From assembly GCF_003853645.1 (NCBI RefSeq), contig NZ_QTPO01000001.1, positions 232,625 through 296,624 of the forward strand: a stretch of DNA of 64,000 nucleotides, given 5' to 3'. The notes under the pieces are model-generated. The model was not told where the DNA came from. It was given only the letters and a program-made list of their open reading frames with translations, and made no database searches. Positions 16,751-25,855 of the stretch are shown here, in pieces. Both the position numbers and the translations under genes were made by a program. This DNA comes from Burkholderia sp. Bp9143. Its GTDB lineage: Bacteria > Pseudomonadota > Gammaproteobacteria > Burkholderiales > Burkholderiaceae. Within the stretch, counting starts at the first letter, position 1. Each line of letters opens with the position of its first letter.

Positions 16751-18157
16751 ATGACGGAAAACGGCTTCCGCGTCGAAGCGGATCTCTTAGGGAAACGAAG
16801 CATTCCGGATTCGGCGTACTACGGCGTCCATACGCTGCGCGCGAAGGAGAACTTCGACATTTCGGGGCGCACGATCGCGTCGCTGCCTTACCTCGTCATG
16901 GCGCTCGCGGCCGTGAAGGAAGCCGCGGCCGATGCGAACTGCGAGCTCGGGCTGCTGCCGGCTGCGTATCGCGACGCGATCGCTACCGCGTGCGTCGAGA
17001 TCCGGGAAGGCCGCCTGCACGACCAGTTCGTGGTCGACATCATCCAGGGCGGGGCCGGCACGTCGACCAACATGAACGCCAACGAGGTGATCTGCAACCG
17101 CGCGCTCGAAATCATGGGGCATGCACGCGGGCAGTACGAATACCTGCATCCCAACGAGCACGTCAATCTCGCGCAGAGCACGAACGACGTCTATCCGACC
17201 GCGATCCGGGTCGCGACCTGCTTCGCGGTCGAGCATCTGCTCGAGGCGATGGCGCGCCTGCGCGATGCGTTCGCGGAGAAGGCCGACGCGTTCTCGGGCC
17301 TCCTGAAGCTCGGCCGCACGCAGCTGCAGGACGCCGTGCCGATGACGCTCGGCCAGGAGTTCTCGACCTACGTGGTGATGGTGACGGAAGACATCGCGCG
17401 CCTGCAGGAAGCCGGCTTGCTGATGCGCGAGATCAATCTCGGCGCGACCGCGATCGGCACCGGCATCACCGCGCATCCGCAGTACGCGGAGAAGGCGCTG
17501 GCCGCGCTGCGCCGCATCACCGGCCTGGACCTGAGCACCGCTCCGAACCTGATCGAGGCGACGCAGGACTGCGGCGCGTTCGTGCAGATCTCCGGCGTGC
17601 TGAAGCGGATCGCGGTCAAGCTGTCGAAGATCTGCAACGACCTGCGGCTGCTGTCGAGCGGCCCGCGCGCGGGCTTCGGCGAGATCAACCTGCCGCCGGT
17701 GCAGGCCGGCTCGTCGATCATGCCGGGCAAGGTGAACCCGGTGATTCCGGAAGTCGTGAACCAGGTTGCGTTCGAGGTGTTCGGCAACGACCTGACGGTG
17801 ACCTTCGCCGCCGAGGCCGGCCAGCTTCAGCTCAACGCGTTCGAGCCGGTGATCGCGAGCGCGCTGTTCCGCAGCTTCAGCCACCTGACGGCCGCCTGCA
17901 CGACGCTCGCGGAGCGCTGCGTGAGCGGAATCACCGCGAACCCCGAGCGGTTGCGCGAAACGATGGAGCGGTCGGTCGCGCTGGCAACCGCGCTGAACCC
18001 GTACATCGGCTACAAGCGCGCGACCGCGGTGGCCGCCGAGGCACACGAGAGCGGCAAGTCGATCCGCGAGGTCGTGCTGGCTCACCAGCTGATGACCGAC
18101 GCGCAACTGGACGAAGCGTTGCGGCCCGAAGCGCTGATCAGTCCGCGCGCGTACTGA
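16751..18157 (+). CDS. aspA: aspartate ammonia-lyase (aspartase)
   Basis: A 468-residue member of the fumarase/aspartase superfamily. It carries the family signature GSSIMPGKVNPVIPE with the catalytic serine loop near residue 320, and the substrate-binding motifs GTSTNMNANEVICNRA near residue 100, NDVYPTAIR near 142 and GRTQLQDAVP near 188. Length matches bacterial aspartases. It deaminates L-aspartate to fumarate and ammonium, the step after asparaginase, feeding the TCA cycle. Fumarase C has similar motifs, but KVNPVIPEVVNQ and the gene context favour aspartase. An AGGAGG Shine-Dalgarno lies about ten bases before the ATG. The permease follows 103 bp downstream. Confidence 0.92.
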   Translation: MTENGFRVEADLLGKRSIPDSAYYGVHTLRAKENFDISGRTIASLPYLVMALAAVKEAAADANCELGLLPAAYRDAIATACVEIREGRLHDQFVVDIIQGGAGTSTNMNANEVICNRALEIMGHARGQYEYLHPNEHVNLAQSTNDVYPTAIRVATCFAVEHLLEAMARLRDAFAEKADAFSGLLKLGRTQLQDAVPMTLGQEFSTYVVMVTEDIARLQEAGLLMREINLGATAIGTGITAHPQYAEKALAALRRITGLDLSTAPNLIEATQDCGAFVQISGVLKRIAVKLSKICNDLRLLSSGPRAGFGEINLPPVQAGSSIMPGKVNPVIPEVVNQVAFEVFGNDLTVTFAAEAGQLQLNAFEPVIASALFRSFSHLTAACTTLAERCVSGITANPERLRETMERSVALATALNPYIGYKRATAVAAEAHESGKSIREVVLAHQLMTDAQLDEALRPEALISPRAY

Positions 18158-18260
18158 TTCCGGCCGCGCGGCGCCGGCGCATGCCGCCGGCGGCCCGTGC
18201 GCGACCGTTCCCGCAGCGCCCCGTCGACGGGCGCCACACATCAAGAAACGGAGACATACC

Positions 18261-19760
18261 ATGAAGCACGCCAGCGAGCGCCCGGCCGAGACGGCCGGCG
18301 GCGCGGATCCCCGTCATGCCGACCGAGATGCGATGTTCGCGTCGCACGAATCCGGCTATGAGCAAAAGTTGAAGCCGCGACACGTGCAGATGATCGCGAT
18401 GGGTGGTGCGATCGGCACCGGCCTCTTTCTCGGCGCGGGCGGCCGCCTGCAGAGCGCGGGGCCCGCGCTGGCGGTCGTGTATCTCGTGTGCGGCGTATTC
18501 GCGTTCTTCATCATGCGCGCGCTCGGCGAGCTCGTGATGCATCGGCCGACCAGCGGCTCGTTCGTGTCGTACGCACGGGAGTTCATGGGCGAGCGCGCGT
18601 CGTTCGTCGCGGGCTGGATGTACTACCTGAACTGGGCGACCACCGGCATCGTCGACATCACCGCGGTCGCGATCTACATGAAGTACTGGGCCGTGTTCAC
18701 CGACGTGCCGCAATGGGTGTTCGCGCTCGGCGCGCTCGGGATCGTGTCGGTGATGAACATGATCGGCGTGAAGGTGTTCGGCGAGATGGAGTTCTGGTTC
18801 TCGATCGTCAAGGTGGGGACGCTCGCGCTGTTCCTCGCGGTCGGTGCCGTGTTTCTCGCGAGCGGCCATCCGGTCGCCGGGCAGATGACGGGGCTGCACC
18901 TGATCGCGGATCACGGCGGGATCTTTCCGCACGGGATCCTGCCGGCGGTGCTGATCGTGCAGGGCGTCGTGTTCGCGTATGCGAGCATCGAGCTCGTCGG
19001 CGTCGCGGCGGGCGAGACCGCCGATGCGCGCAAGGTGCTGCCGAAGGCGATCAACAGCGTGATGTGGCGCATCGCGCTGTTCTACGTCGGCTCGGTCGTG
19101 CTGCTGACCATGCTGCTGCCGTGGACCGCGTACAGCGCGCACGAAAGCCCGTTCGTCACGTTCTTCAGCAAGCTCGGCGTGCCGTACGTCGGCACGGTGA
19201 TGAACATCGTGGTGCTGACCGCCGCGCTGTCGAGCCTGAATTCCGGCCTCTATTCGACCGGGCGCGTGCTGCGTTCGCTCGCGATGGGCGGTTCGGCGCC
19301 GCGCTTCGTGTCGCGGATGAACGCGCGCGGCGTGCCGTACGGCGGGATCCTCGTCACGGTCGCGGTCAATGCGATCGGCGTGCCGCTGAACTACATCGTG
19401 CCGGCGCAGGCGTTCGAGATCGTGCTGAACATGGCATCGCTCGGGATCATCACGACCTGGGGCTTCATCGTGATGTGCCAGATCCTGTTCCGCCGCGCGG
19501 TCAATCGCGGCGAGCTGAGCCCCGTGTCGTTCCGGATGCCCGGCGCGCCGTTCACGTCGTGGCTCACGCTCGGGTTCCTCGTCAGCGTGCTGGTGCTGAT
19601 GGCGTTCGATTACCCGGGTGGCACGTGGACCGTCGCGATGATTCCGGTCGTCGTGCTCGCGCTGGTGGTCGGCTGGAAGCTCGCGAAGCGCGGTACCGCG
19701 CGAGAGGCGGCCGCTGCGGCGGCCGCGCCGATGGTCGCCGATCCGGCGAGCAACGTCTGA
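18261..19760 (+). CDS. ansP: amino acid permease (APC family), probable asparagine/aspartate transporter
   Basis: A 499-residue inner-membrane permease with 12 hydrophobic helices. The APC/AAT signature KPRHVQMIAMGGAIGTGLFL lies at about residues 37-56, and the conserved loops include MRALGELVMHRPTSGSFVSYAREFMGE in shortened family form. The AAT subfamily includes E. coli AnsP, GabP, AroP and CycA. Asparagine as substrate is inferred from the asparaginase-aspartase context. The start has GGAG about ten bases upstream. Residues 480-499 form a polar Ala-rich tail. A strong bidirectional hairpin follows the stop. Confidence 0.88.
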   Translation: MKHASERPAETAGGADPRHADRDAMFASHESGYEQKLKPRHVQMIAMGGAIGTGLFLGAGGRLQSAGPALAVVYLVCGVFAFFIMRALGELVMHRPTSGSFVSYAREFMGERASFVAGWMYYLNWATTGIVDITAVAIYMKYWAVFTDVPQWVFALGALGIVSVMNMIGVKVFGEMEFWFSIVKVGTLALFLAVGAVFLASGHPVAGQMTGLHLIADHGGIFPHGILPAVLIVQGVVFAYASIELVGVAAGETADARKVLPKAINSVMWRIALFYVGSVVLLTMLLPWTAYSAHESPFVTFFSKLGVPYVGTVMNIVVLTAALSSLNSGLYSTGRVLRSLAMGGSAPRFVSRMNARGVPYGGILVTVAVNAIGVPLNYIVPAQAFEIVLNMASLGIITTWGFIVMCQILFRRAVNRGELSPVSFRMPGAPFTSWLTLGFLVSVLVLMAFDYPGGTWTVAMIPVVVLALVVGWKLAKRGTAREAAAAAAAPMVADPASNV

Positions 19761-19766
19761 CGAGAC

Positions 19767-19792
19767 GCACGGGCGGATCGACCGCCCGGTGC
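19767..19792. terminator. bidirectional hairpin between permease and esterase genes
   Basis: A ten-pair stem with one bulge (GCACGGGCGG with CCGCCCGGTGC, loop ATCGA) fills the 34-bp gap between two convergent stop codons. There is no U-run, but the position and stability suit a shared transcription stop. Confidence 0.5.
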
Positions 19793-19794
19793 GC

Positions 19795-20484
19795 TCAGTT
19801 CAACTCGGCGCGTGCGCCGACCCAGCGGCTGAAGTCGCCGGCCATCTCCGCCGTGAGCTCGTGGCCGGCGTCGTAGAGCCGCGTGTCGTGCGCGACGCCG
19901 AGCGCCGTCAGCTTCGCGTCGGCCGTGTTCGCCCATGCGACCGGCAGCTTGTCGTCGAAGCGGCCGTGCATCACCAGCGCGTGCAGCGGGCTCAATGCAT
20001 CGCGCGACGCGACCAGCGGATCGATCTCCGGCAGGATGCGTCCGCACAGCACCGCGAATGCGGCGACGTCGGCCGGTGAGGTGAGGCCGACGCTCGCGCT
20101 CATGATGCCGCCCTGGCTGAAACCGGCGATCACGGTGGGCAAGGCGGGGCTTTCGTTTGCATCATCCCGGGCGCGCAACGCACGCAGCAGCGCGATCAGC
20201 TGCACGCGGCTCGCATCCGCGCGGGCCGCATCGATTTCAGGGCCGTTCGGGCCGAAGCGCACCGGAAACCACGCGTGCTGGTTGGGGCCGAACGTCAGCG
20301 GGCCGCGCACGAACGCGATTTCGATGCGCGGATCGATCGTGCCGGCCAGGTTCAGCAGGTTGGTTTCGTTGCCGCCGACGCCGTGCAGCAGCAACAGGCG
20401 GCCCGCGGGGCGGCCGGCGGCCGGGCGCAGCCGGTACTGGAGGCCGGATTCGGGGTCGGTGGTCAGCGGCAGGACGTCGGTCAT
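19795..20484 (-). CDS. alpha/beta hydrolase, carboxylesterase/phospholipase family
   Basis: A 229-residue cytosolic serine hydrolase. It has the oxyanion loop LLLHGVGGNETNLL near residue 35, nucleophile Ser in AGFSQGGIMS near residue 125, Asp in GRFDDKLP and His in DAGHEL. The triad and size match the phospholipase/carboxylesterase group (YpfH/EstB-like), which cleaves short-chain esters or acyl-protein bonds. The substrate is not predictable. It is convergent with the permease and appears unrelated to asparagine metabolism. Confidence 0.85.
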   Translation of the reverse strand: MTDVLPLTTDPESGLQYRLRPAAGRPAGRLLLLHGVGGNETNLLNLAGTIDPRIEIAFVRGPLTFGPNQHAWFPVRFGPNGPEIDAARADASRVQLIALLRALRARDDANESPALPTVIAGFSQGGIMSASVGLTSPADVAAFAVLCGRILPEIDPLVASRDALSPLHALVMHGRFDDKLPVAWANTADAKLTALGVAHDTRLYDAGHELTAEMAGDFSRWVGARAELN

Positions 20485-21113
20485 TGCAAGGGTCCGGTGG
20501 GGGAATGATCCGATAGTCTAGAACGCGCGGGCGGGGAGGTGAATCGCCGGATGGTGATTGATTGTTTCCTGTCAGGAATGAATGTGGCGGCTCCGGGTTG
20601 CTCGATATTGAGGGCAACTGGCTGCGGCGGGAACGCCGACCAGTCCATGCGACGCATTGATCGCGGGGCGACATCGCGCTCGATCGGTGAACGACGATGA
20701 TGCGGGCCGGGTGACTCGACCCGCGTATCGGATCCGCTTGCTTGCATAAGAAAGCCACGTAAAAGACCGCGAAAAAGACTGAGCAAGCGATTTGATTCGC
20801 GGATAATGCGCAAACGTTTTACCGGTATTCGACCGTATTGAATGGCCGGATCATGAATAGAAGAATGAATATCCGGATTCGCTTATTGCATGCTGCCGGG
20901 CGTCCCTGGCGGGCCGCGCAGGCCCGAAGTTAACGGCCGATTCGAGAAAAACTTTAGGGTTTTCTCGCCGAAATTAATCATTGCGATTTTCTCAATGACC
21001 GATTGAGTTTCAGTCATCGGACAGTCATACACCATCCCCGATAATTCGCCGCTCATATTCTTTCAATAGGCCAAGGGGCGATCGAAGCCGGATCGCCGCG
21101 GGGAGCTGTACTC
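20485..21113. other. long intergenic region upstream of the chemosensory-like operon
   Basis: About 630 bp. The left half contains no frame I would call a gene. The right half, from about 20750, is AT-rich and must contain the operon promoter. It includes the inverted repeat at 20943-20967 and ends in a GGGGAG Shine-Dalgarno before the kinase ATG. I looked for flagellar sigma-28 elements: a CCGATAA occurs near 21036, but no TAAAG-type -35 is properly spaced from it. Confidence 0.4.
20943..20967. repeat. inverted repeat CGAGAAAA-N9-TTTTCTCG
   Basis: A perfect 8-bp stem with a 9-bp loop lies about 150 bp before the kinase gene. It could be an operator for the operon or a leader-RNA hairpin. 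With only GC at its base and A/U pairs above, it is not a typical terminator. Confidence 0.4.
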
Positions 21114-23504
21114 ATGACCATCCGTCATCGCATTACGCTGCTAGTCGTCCTGACGTTTTTCGCGCTGTCCGCGATCGGCGTGTACGCCGTGTACCAGACG
21201 CGCAAGAGCGCGTCCGAGGTGCGTCAGGTTACCCAGGGGATCGTGCCGAGCGCGCTCGCGTCGGCGGATCTCGTCGCCGACGTGAAGAACATCCAGATCG
21301 CGACGATGACGCTGGTGTACGCGCCCGACGCGAACACCGCCGCGCAGGCACGCGACGAGCTGAAGGCGAAACAGGCCGCACTGCGCGCGGCGCTCGACGC
21401 GCAGGCCGGATCGGCGGTCGGGCAGGCGCAGCAAGGCCTCGTCGCGCAGGCAAAGGACAGCGCCGCGAACTACTTCGCCGCGATCGACGACACCGTGAAG
21501 ATGAAGGCCGACGGCAAGCCCGAGATGGCGCAGGCGTACCTGTTCGCGAACGTCGCGCAGTATCGCGACGAACTCGAGAGCATCGTCGACACGCTGCGCG
21601 TCGAGAAGAACCGCCAGAAGGACGACGCGATCCGCGCGCTGAACGGCATGCTCGCGACGACGGCCACCGCGATCGCGGGGGTGGCGGGCACGGTCGTCGT
21701 GCTGCTGACCGCGCTCGGCTTCGTGCTGTACCGCCAGATCACGCGCCCGTTGATCGGGATGCAGACGGCGATGAGCGAGATCGCGACCAGCCAGGATTTC
21801 ACGCGCCGCGTGCCGGTGGGCCGGATGGACGAGATCGGCCATTCGATCGTCGCGTTCAACGGGATGATCGAGAAGATCCAGGAGAACGCCGCGCAACTGA
21901 AGCAGAAGACGGCCGACATCCAGGCGATGCTGCAGAACATGCAGCAGGGGATTCTGACCGTCGTCGAGGGCGGCGTCGTGCATGCGGAGTATTCGGCTTA
22001 CCTCGAGACCATCTTCGAGACGGGCGACATTGCCGGCCGCGACCTGATGGCGCTCGTGTTCGACGATTCGAGCATCGGTTCCGACGCGCGCTCGCAGGTC
22101 GACGCGGCCGTGCATGCGTGCCTCGGCGAGGACAGCATGAACTTCGCGTTCAACGAGCACCTGCTCGTCAACGAAGTCGCGAAGCGGATGCCGGACGGCC
22201 GCGAGAAATGGCTCGACCTGAGCTGGTCGGCGATCACCGACGAGACCGACACGGTCGTGCGGCTGATGCTGTGCGTGCGCGACGTGACCGAGATCCGCGA
22301 GCTGACCGCGCAGGCCGGCGAGCAGCAGCGCCGCCTCGAGATGATCGGCGAGATCCTGTCGATCAGCCAGGACAAGTTCCATGACTTCGTGCACAGCGCG
22401 AAGGGCTTCCTCAGCGAGAACGAGCGGATGATCCGCCAGCACGAACGGGCGGATCACTCGATCGTCGCGGCGTTGTTCCGCAACATGCACACGATCAAGG
22501 GCAATGCGCGCACGTACAGCCTGCAGCACCTGACCAACATCGTGCACGAAGCGGAGCAGGCGTACGAATCGCTGCGCCGCGCGGACGGCGGCCCCGAATG
22601 GAACCGCGATGCGCTGATGGACGACCTGGCCCGCGTGCGCGAGGCGGTCGACCACTACGCGACGATCAACGCGGTCACGCTCGGCCGCCATGGCGAAGCG
22701 GCGCGGCACGACGGCGCCGACTACCTGATGGTCGAGCGCGCGCACATCAGCGAGAGCCTGCGCATGCTCGACGGCGCCGATCCGGCGAACGCGGGCGACT
22801 GGCACGCGGCGCGCGATTCGGTGCGCCGCCTGCTGAGCCAGTTCGGCACGCAGGGCATCGGCGATGCGCTGGGCGGCGTGATCGAGTCGCTGCCGTCGCT
22901 CGCGGCCGAACTCGGCAAGCCGGCGCCGGTCGTGCATATCGACAGCAACGGCCATCGCGTGCGCAGCGAGATCGGCGCGACGCTGAAGAACGTCTTCATG
23001 CACCTGCTGCGCAATGCGATCGACCACGGGATCGAAACGTCCGACGAGCGCCGTGCGGCCGGCAAGGCGGCGGCCGGCAAGATCGACATCGCGGTCGACG
23101 TCGAGGACGATGCGCTGCGCTTCGTGCTCGGCGACGACGGCCGCGGCCTCGCGCTCGACCGGATTCGCGGGATCGCGCGCGAGCGCGGCTGGATCGACGC
23201 CGGCAACGAGGCCGCGTTGACCGACGAAGCGGTGGCCGAACTGATCTTCCGCCCGGGCTTCTCGACCGCGCGCGCGGTGACGGAAGTATCGGGGCGCGGC
23301 GTCGGGATGGACGCGGTGCGCAACTTCCTGAAGCGCGACGGCGGCGACATCGCGCTGCGCTTCACCGACGATCGCGTCGGCGCGTCGTATCGCGCGTTCG
23401 AGACGATCGTGTCGCTGCCGGCGCGTTTCGCGGCGGACAGTGCGGCCCACGCCGCCGGGCAGCAGGCGCGCGCTGGCATCGCGAACGTCGACGCGGCGGA
23501 GTGA
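21114..23504 (+). CDS. membrane-bound CheA-like hybrid: sensor, HAMP, Hpt and HATPase
   Basis: A 796-residue receptor-kinase fusion. TM1 is about residues 8-27. A four-helix-bundle periplasmic sensor runs about 30-185, TM2 about 188-208 and HAMP about 205-262. A PAS-like segment spans about 265-390. A histidine phosphotransfer domain (HTIKGNARTY, His459) is followed by a CheA-type ATPase (HLLRNAIDHGIET at about 630, GDDGRGL, GRGVGMDAVRN). It ends about 25 residues after the ATPase, so the CheW-like P5 domain of normal CheA is absent. The protein therefore combines receptor and kinase and probably phosphorylates its own Hpt histidine, then the CheY encoded at the end of the operon. GGGGAG precedes the ATG. 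The ligand is unknown. Confidence 0.9.
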   Translation: MTIRHRITLLVVLTFFALSAIGVYAVYQTRKSASEVRQVTQGIVPSALASADLVADVKNIQIATMTLVYAPDANTAAQARDELKAKQAALRAALDAQAGSAVGQAQQGLVAQAKDSAANYFAAIDDTVKMKADGKPEMAQAYLFANVAQYRDELESIVDTLRVEKNRQKDDAIRALNGMLATTATAIAGVAGTVVVLLTALGFVLYRQITRPLIGMQTAMSEIATSQDFTRRVPVGRMDEIGHSIVAFNGMIEKIQENAAQLKQKTADIQAMLQNMQQGILTVVEGGVVHAEYSAYLETIFETGDIAGRDLMALVFDDSSIGSDARSQVDAAVHACLGEDSMNFAFNEHLLVNEVAKRMPDGREKWLDLSWSAITDETDTVVRLMLCVRDVTEIRELTAQAGEQQRRLEMIGEILSISQDKFHDFVHSAKGFLSENERMIRQHERADHSIVAALFRNMHTIKGNARTYSLQHLTNIVHEAEQAYESLRRADGGPEWNRDALMDDLARVREAVDHYATINAVTLGRHGEAARHDGADYLMVERAHISESLRMLDGADPANAGDWHAARDSVRRLLSQFGTQGIGDALGGVIESLPSLAAELGKPAPVVHIDSNGHRVRSEIGATLKNVFMHLLRNAIDHGIETSDERRAAGKAAAGKIDIAVDVEDDALRFVLGDDGRGLALDRIRGIARERGWIDAGNEAALTDEAVAELIFRPGFSTARAVTEVSGRGVGMDAVRNFLKRDGGDIALRFTDDRVGASYRAFETIVSLPARFAADSAAHAAGQQARAGIANVDAAE

Positions 23505-23506
23505 TC

Positions 23507-24247
23507 GTGCAAGCGTGGATGATCCCGATCGGCGCCGCGTTGGCGGGCGGCCTGGTAGTCGCGGCGATCGCCGCGATCGTGTGTCGCGTCACGCGCGCGC
23601 GGCTCGTTGCCGCGCTGACGCGCGAAGCGGATGCGTTGCGCGCTGCGCTCGGCGCGGCCGATGCGCGGGCCGATGAAGCCGCGGCGGCGCATGCGGAAGC
23701 CGCACAGGCTTGGGCGCGTCGCGAAACGGAGCTCGAGGAAATGCTGGCGCACGAGGCGGCCGGCACCGGCGAGCAGCGCGACGCGCTGCAGGCGCTCGCG
23801 GCCGAGCGCGCCGCACTGTCGCAGCACGCGACGAAGCTCGCCGACGAAGCGGCGCGGCTGCGCGGGCTGGCCGGCACGTTCGAGCGCTGGCACGAGCAGA
23901 TGATCTCGCTGACCACGCAGAACCAGGACATGCGCACGAAGAACCAGGAGCTGTCGGCGATCGTCGCGCACGTGTCGATCGTGTCGCTGAACGCGTCGAT
24001 CGAGGCCGCGCGCGCGGGCTCCGCGGGGCGCGGCTTCTCGATCGTCGCGAGCGAGGTACGCGGGCTCGCTGCGCGCTCGCAGCAACTGTCGAACAGCTAT
24101 CGCGACAGCCTGAACCGCAACGATCTCGTGACAGCTGCGACGTTCCAGGACATCCAGGCCGGCGGCAAGATGATCACGGCCGCGCTCGCGACGGTCGAGA
24201 CGCTGGCCGGGCAGCTGCATGCGCGGCTCGAGGGAGCGGCGGCGTGA
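23507..24247 (+). CDS. membrane-anchored MCP signalling-domain protein without sensor
   Basis: A 246-residue protein. One N-terminal helix (about residues 5-25) anchors it and a long Ala/Glu/Arg-rich coiled coil runs about 30-140. A chemoreceptor tip follows, IVAHVSIVSLNASIEAARAG then FSIVASEVRGLAARSQ, which is the hairpin that normally contacts CheA and CheW. There is no periplasmic sensor and no HAMP. It begins at GTG two bases after the kinase stop with GGAG upstream; an ATG at 23519 is an alternative. As a detached signalling domain it probably acts as a scaffold for, or is read by, the kinase. Its stop overlaps the next start (GTGA). Confidence 0.85.
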   Translation: MQAWMIPIGAALAGGLVVAAIAAIVCRVTRARLVAALTREADALRAALGAADARADEAAAAHAEAAQAWARRETELEEMLAHEAAGTGEQRDALQALAAERAALSQHATKLADEAARLRGLAGTFERWHEQMISLTTQNQDMRTKNQELSAIVAHVSIVSLNASIEAARAGSAGRGFSIVASEVRGLAARSQQLSNSYRDSLNRNDLVTAATFQDIQAGGKMITAALATVETLAGQLHARLEGAAA

Positions 24248-24828
24248 TCAGTGCGCAGGCCCGGGCCGGTTTCGAGCGGATCTTCTTCGATGCGGCGCGC
24301 ACGCGGCTCGCGTCCGGCGGCGCGTGCGAGATCCGGCCGGCTGCCGACGGCGTGCACGACGCGTCGCACGACCCGTCACGCATGAAGTCGCGCGCGACGC
24401 CGAAGGTCGCCGAGCACGTCGCGGTGCTGACGATCTCGGCACTGCATTTCCGGCTGCTGCTCGCGCTGCGCTTTCGCGACGACGAACCGACGCGCCGTCA
24501 TTTCGCCGCGGCAGTGCCCGGCGCGAGCGCGCAGCGGCCGCTGCCCGAAGCGTTCATGGAGGTCGCGAACCTGTGCTGCGGCGCGATCAACCAGGCGCTG
24601 ACCGCGCCGTTCCCGGATCTCGGGATGTCGACGCCTTACCTGCTGAGCGGCGCGAGCATTGACTATCTGCCGGCGCTGAACCCCGACCACGTGGCCGCGT
24701 ACGACGTGACGCTCGACGGCGACGTGCGGATCGGCGCGACGCTGTGCGTGTGCGCGAACGCGCCGGTCGATTTCCACGTGCCGGAAGCGGCGAGCGTGGA
24801 CATGGGCGGCGAGCTCGAACTGTTTTGA
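24244..24828 (+). CDS. CheX/CheC-type chemotaxis phosphatase-like protein
   Basis: A 194-residue protein with one CheX-like domain. The CheC/CheX catalytic signature ExxN is present as MEVANLCCGAINQAL near residues 104-118, and the following segment has the typical alternating beta pattern. CheX proteins dephosphorylate CheY-P, so this could reset the operon's response regulator. It starts at GTG overlapping the upstream stop. Its C-terminus (GGELELF) nearly repeats that of the next protein (SGELELF), suggesting duplication of the CheX gene followed by fusion of a receiver-like domain to one copy. Confidence 0.8.
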   Translation: MISAQARAGFERIFFDAARTRLASGGACEIRPAADGVHDASHDPSRMKSRATPKVAEHVAVLTISALHFRLLLALRFRDDEPTRRHFAAAVPGASAQRPLPEAFMEVANLCCGAINQALTAPFPDLGMSTPYLLSGASIDYLPALNPDHVAAYDVTLDGDVRIGATLCVCANAPVDFHVPEAASVDMGGELELF

Positions 24829-24850
24829 CCGATTCCGAGGACTTCCCGAG

Positions 24851-25819
24851 ATGACCGTAGACCAACCCGTCAGCAAGGTGCTCGTGCTCGACGACAGCCG
24901 CGCGCATGCGGCGACGATCAAGCGCTTCTGCGACGAGCACAACCTGGTCGGCCTGACCGTGCGGCGCAACCGGCTGCTGAAGGTGCTGCGCTCGAACATC
25001 GATCTCGGCGCGATCCTGCTCGCTGAGGACTACGGCGGCTCGCCGGACGAAAGCGCGATCGTCGCGACGCAGATCGATGCGCTGCGGCCCGAGCTGCCGA
25101 TCATCCTGCGCCGCACGTCGAACGCATCGGACGCGTCGCGCGACGGGCTGCCCGATGCGCTCGCACGCGTCGCGTGCGCGGCCTACGTCGCCGACGACCT
25201 GACGCCGCTCAAGCGCGCGATCGACGAATACCTGTTCGGCCGCGATTACCCGAACGCGCTGGTGCGTGGCATCGCGGAGATCACCGAGGCGCGGCTCGAC
25301 AGCCTGTTCCCGGGCCTCGCGATCGAACGCGACATGCCGTGCATCGTCCGCGACCAGATCATCTTCGGCGAGGTGTTCAGCCTGATCGCGCTGGAAAGCG
25401 CGTGGTGCCGCGGCTACATGCTGCTGCAGACGAGCGAGCAGCCGCTGCTCGACATGATCGGCGGCACGCGCGACGACGGCCGCGCGCCCGATTTCCGCGA
25501 CGTGAACAGCGTGCTCGGCGAGCTGACCAACCTCGTGTGGGGCGCGTTCAAGAACCGCTATCTCGGCGACGCGGAGGCGCTCGCGCGCCATCCGGTGCAG
25601 GTGCCGCTCGTCGTCAATCACAAGCAGAAGTTCATTTCGTTCGGCGGTGACTGTCCGCAGCTCTGTTTCAAGTACCGGATGACCGACCCCGCATCGGGGC
25701 GGTCGGTGCGGCTCGACCAGCGTTTCGTGTTCAGCCTCAGCTGGTCGCCGGAGGATTTCCGCGAATCCGTGCAGGACGTGGGGCCGATGGTCGAATCGGG
25801 CGAACTCGAACTGTTTTGA
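24851..25819 (+). CDS. pseudo-receiver plus CheX-domain protein
   Basis: A 322-residue protein in two parts. Residues 1-125 resemble a receiver (KVLVLDDSRAHAATIKRFC), but the phospho-acceptor region reads ILLAEDYGGSP and the conserved Lys is not evident, so it may not accept phosphate normally. Residues 135-322 are a CheX-like domain with ExxN in LGELTNLVWGAF. It ends SGELELF like the preceding protein. A natural role would be a phosphatase or phosphate sink tuned by the degenerate receiver. It starts 22 bp after the previous gene and the CheY gene follows closely. Confidence 0.8.
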   Translation: MTVDQPVSKVLVLDDSRAHAATIKRFCDEHNLVGLTVRRNRLLKVLRSNIDLGAILLAEDYGGSPDESAIVATQIDALRPELPIILRRTSNASDASRDGLPDALARVACAAYVADDLTPLKRAIDEYLFGRDYPNALVRGIAEITEARLDSLFPGLAIERDMPCIVRDQIIFGEVFSLIALESAWCRGYMLLQTSEQPLLDMIGGTRDDGRAPDFRDVNSVLGELTNLVWGAFKNRYLGDAEALARHPVQVPLVVNHKQKFISFGGDCPQLCFKYRMTDPASGRSVRLDQRFVFSLSWSPEDFRESVQDVGPMVESGELELF

Positions 25820-25855
25820 ATGTTGAAGTCAGCAACAACGAAAGGGGAATACGGC

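Noticed and set aside
21030..21045. CCGATAA as a flagellar sigma-28 -10 box upstream of the chemosensory-like operon
   Set aside because: No TAAA-type -35 element lies at the required distance.
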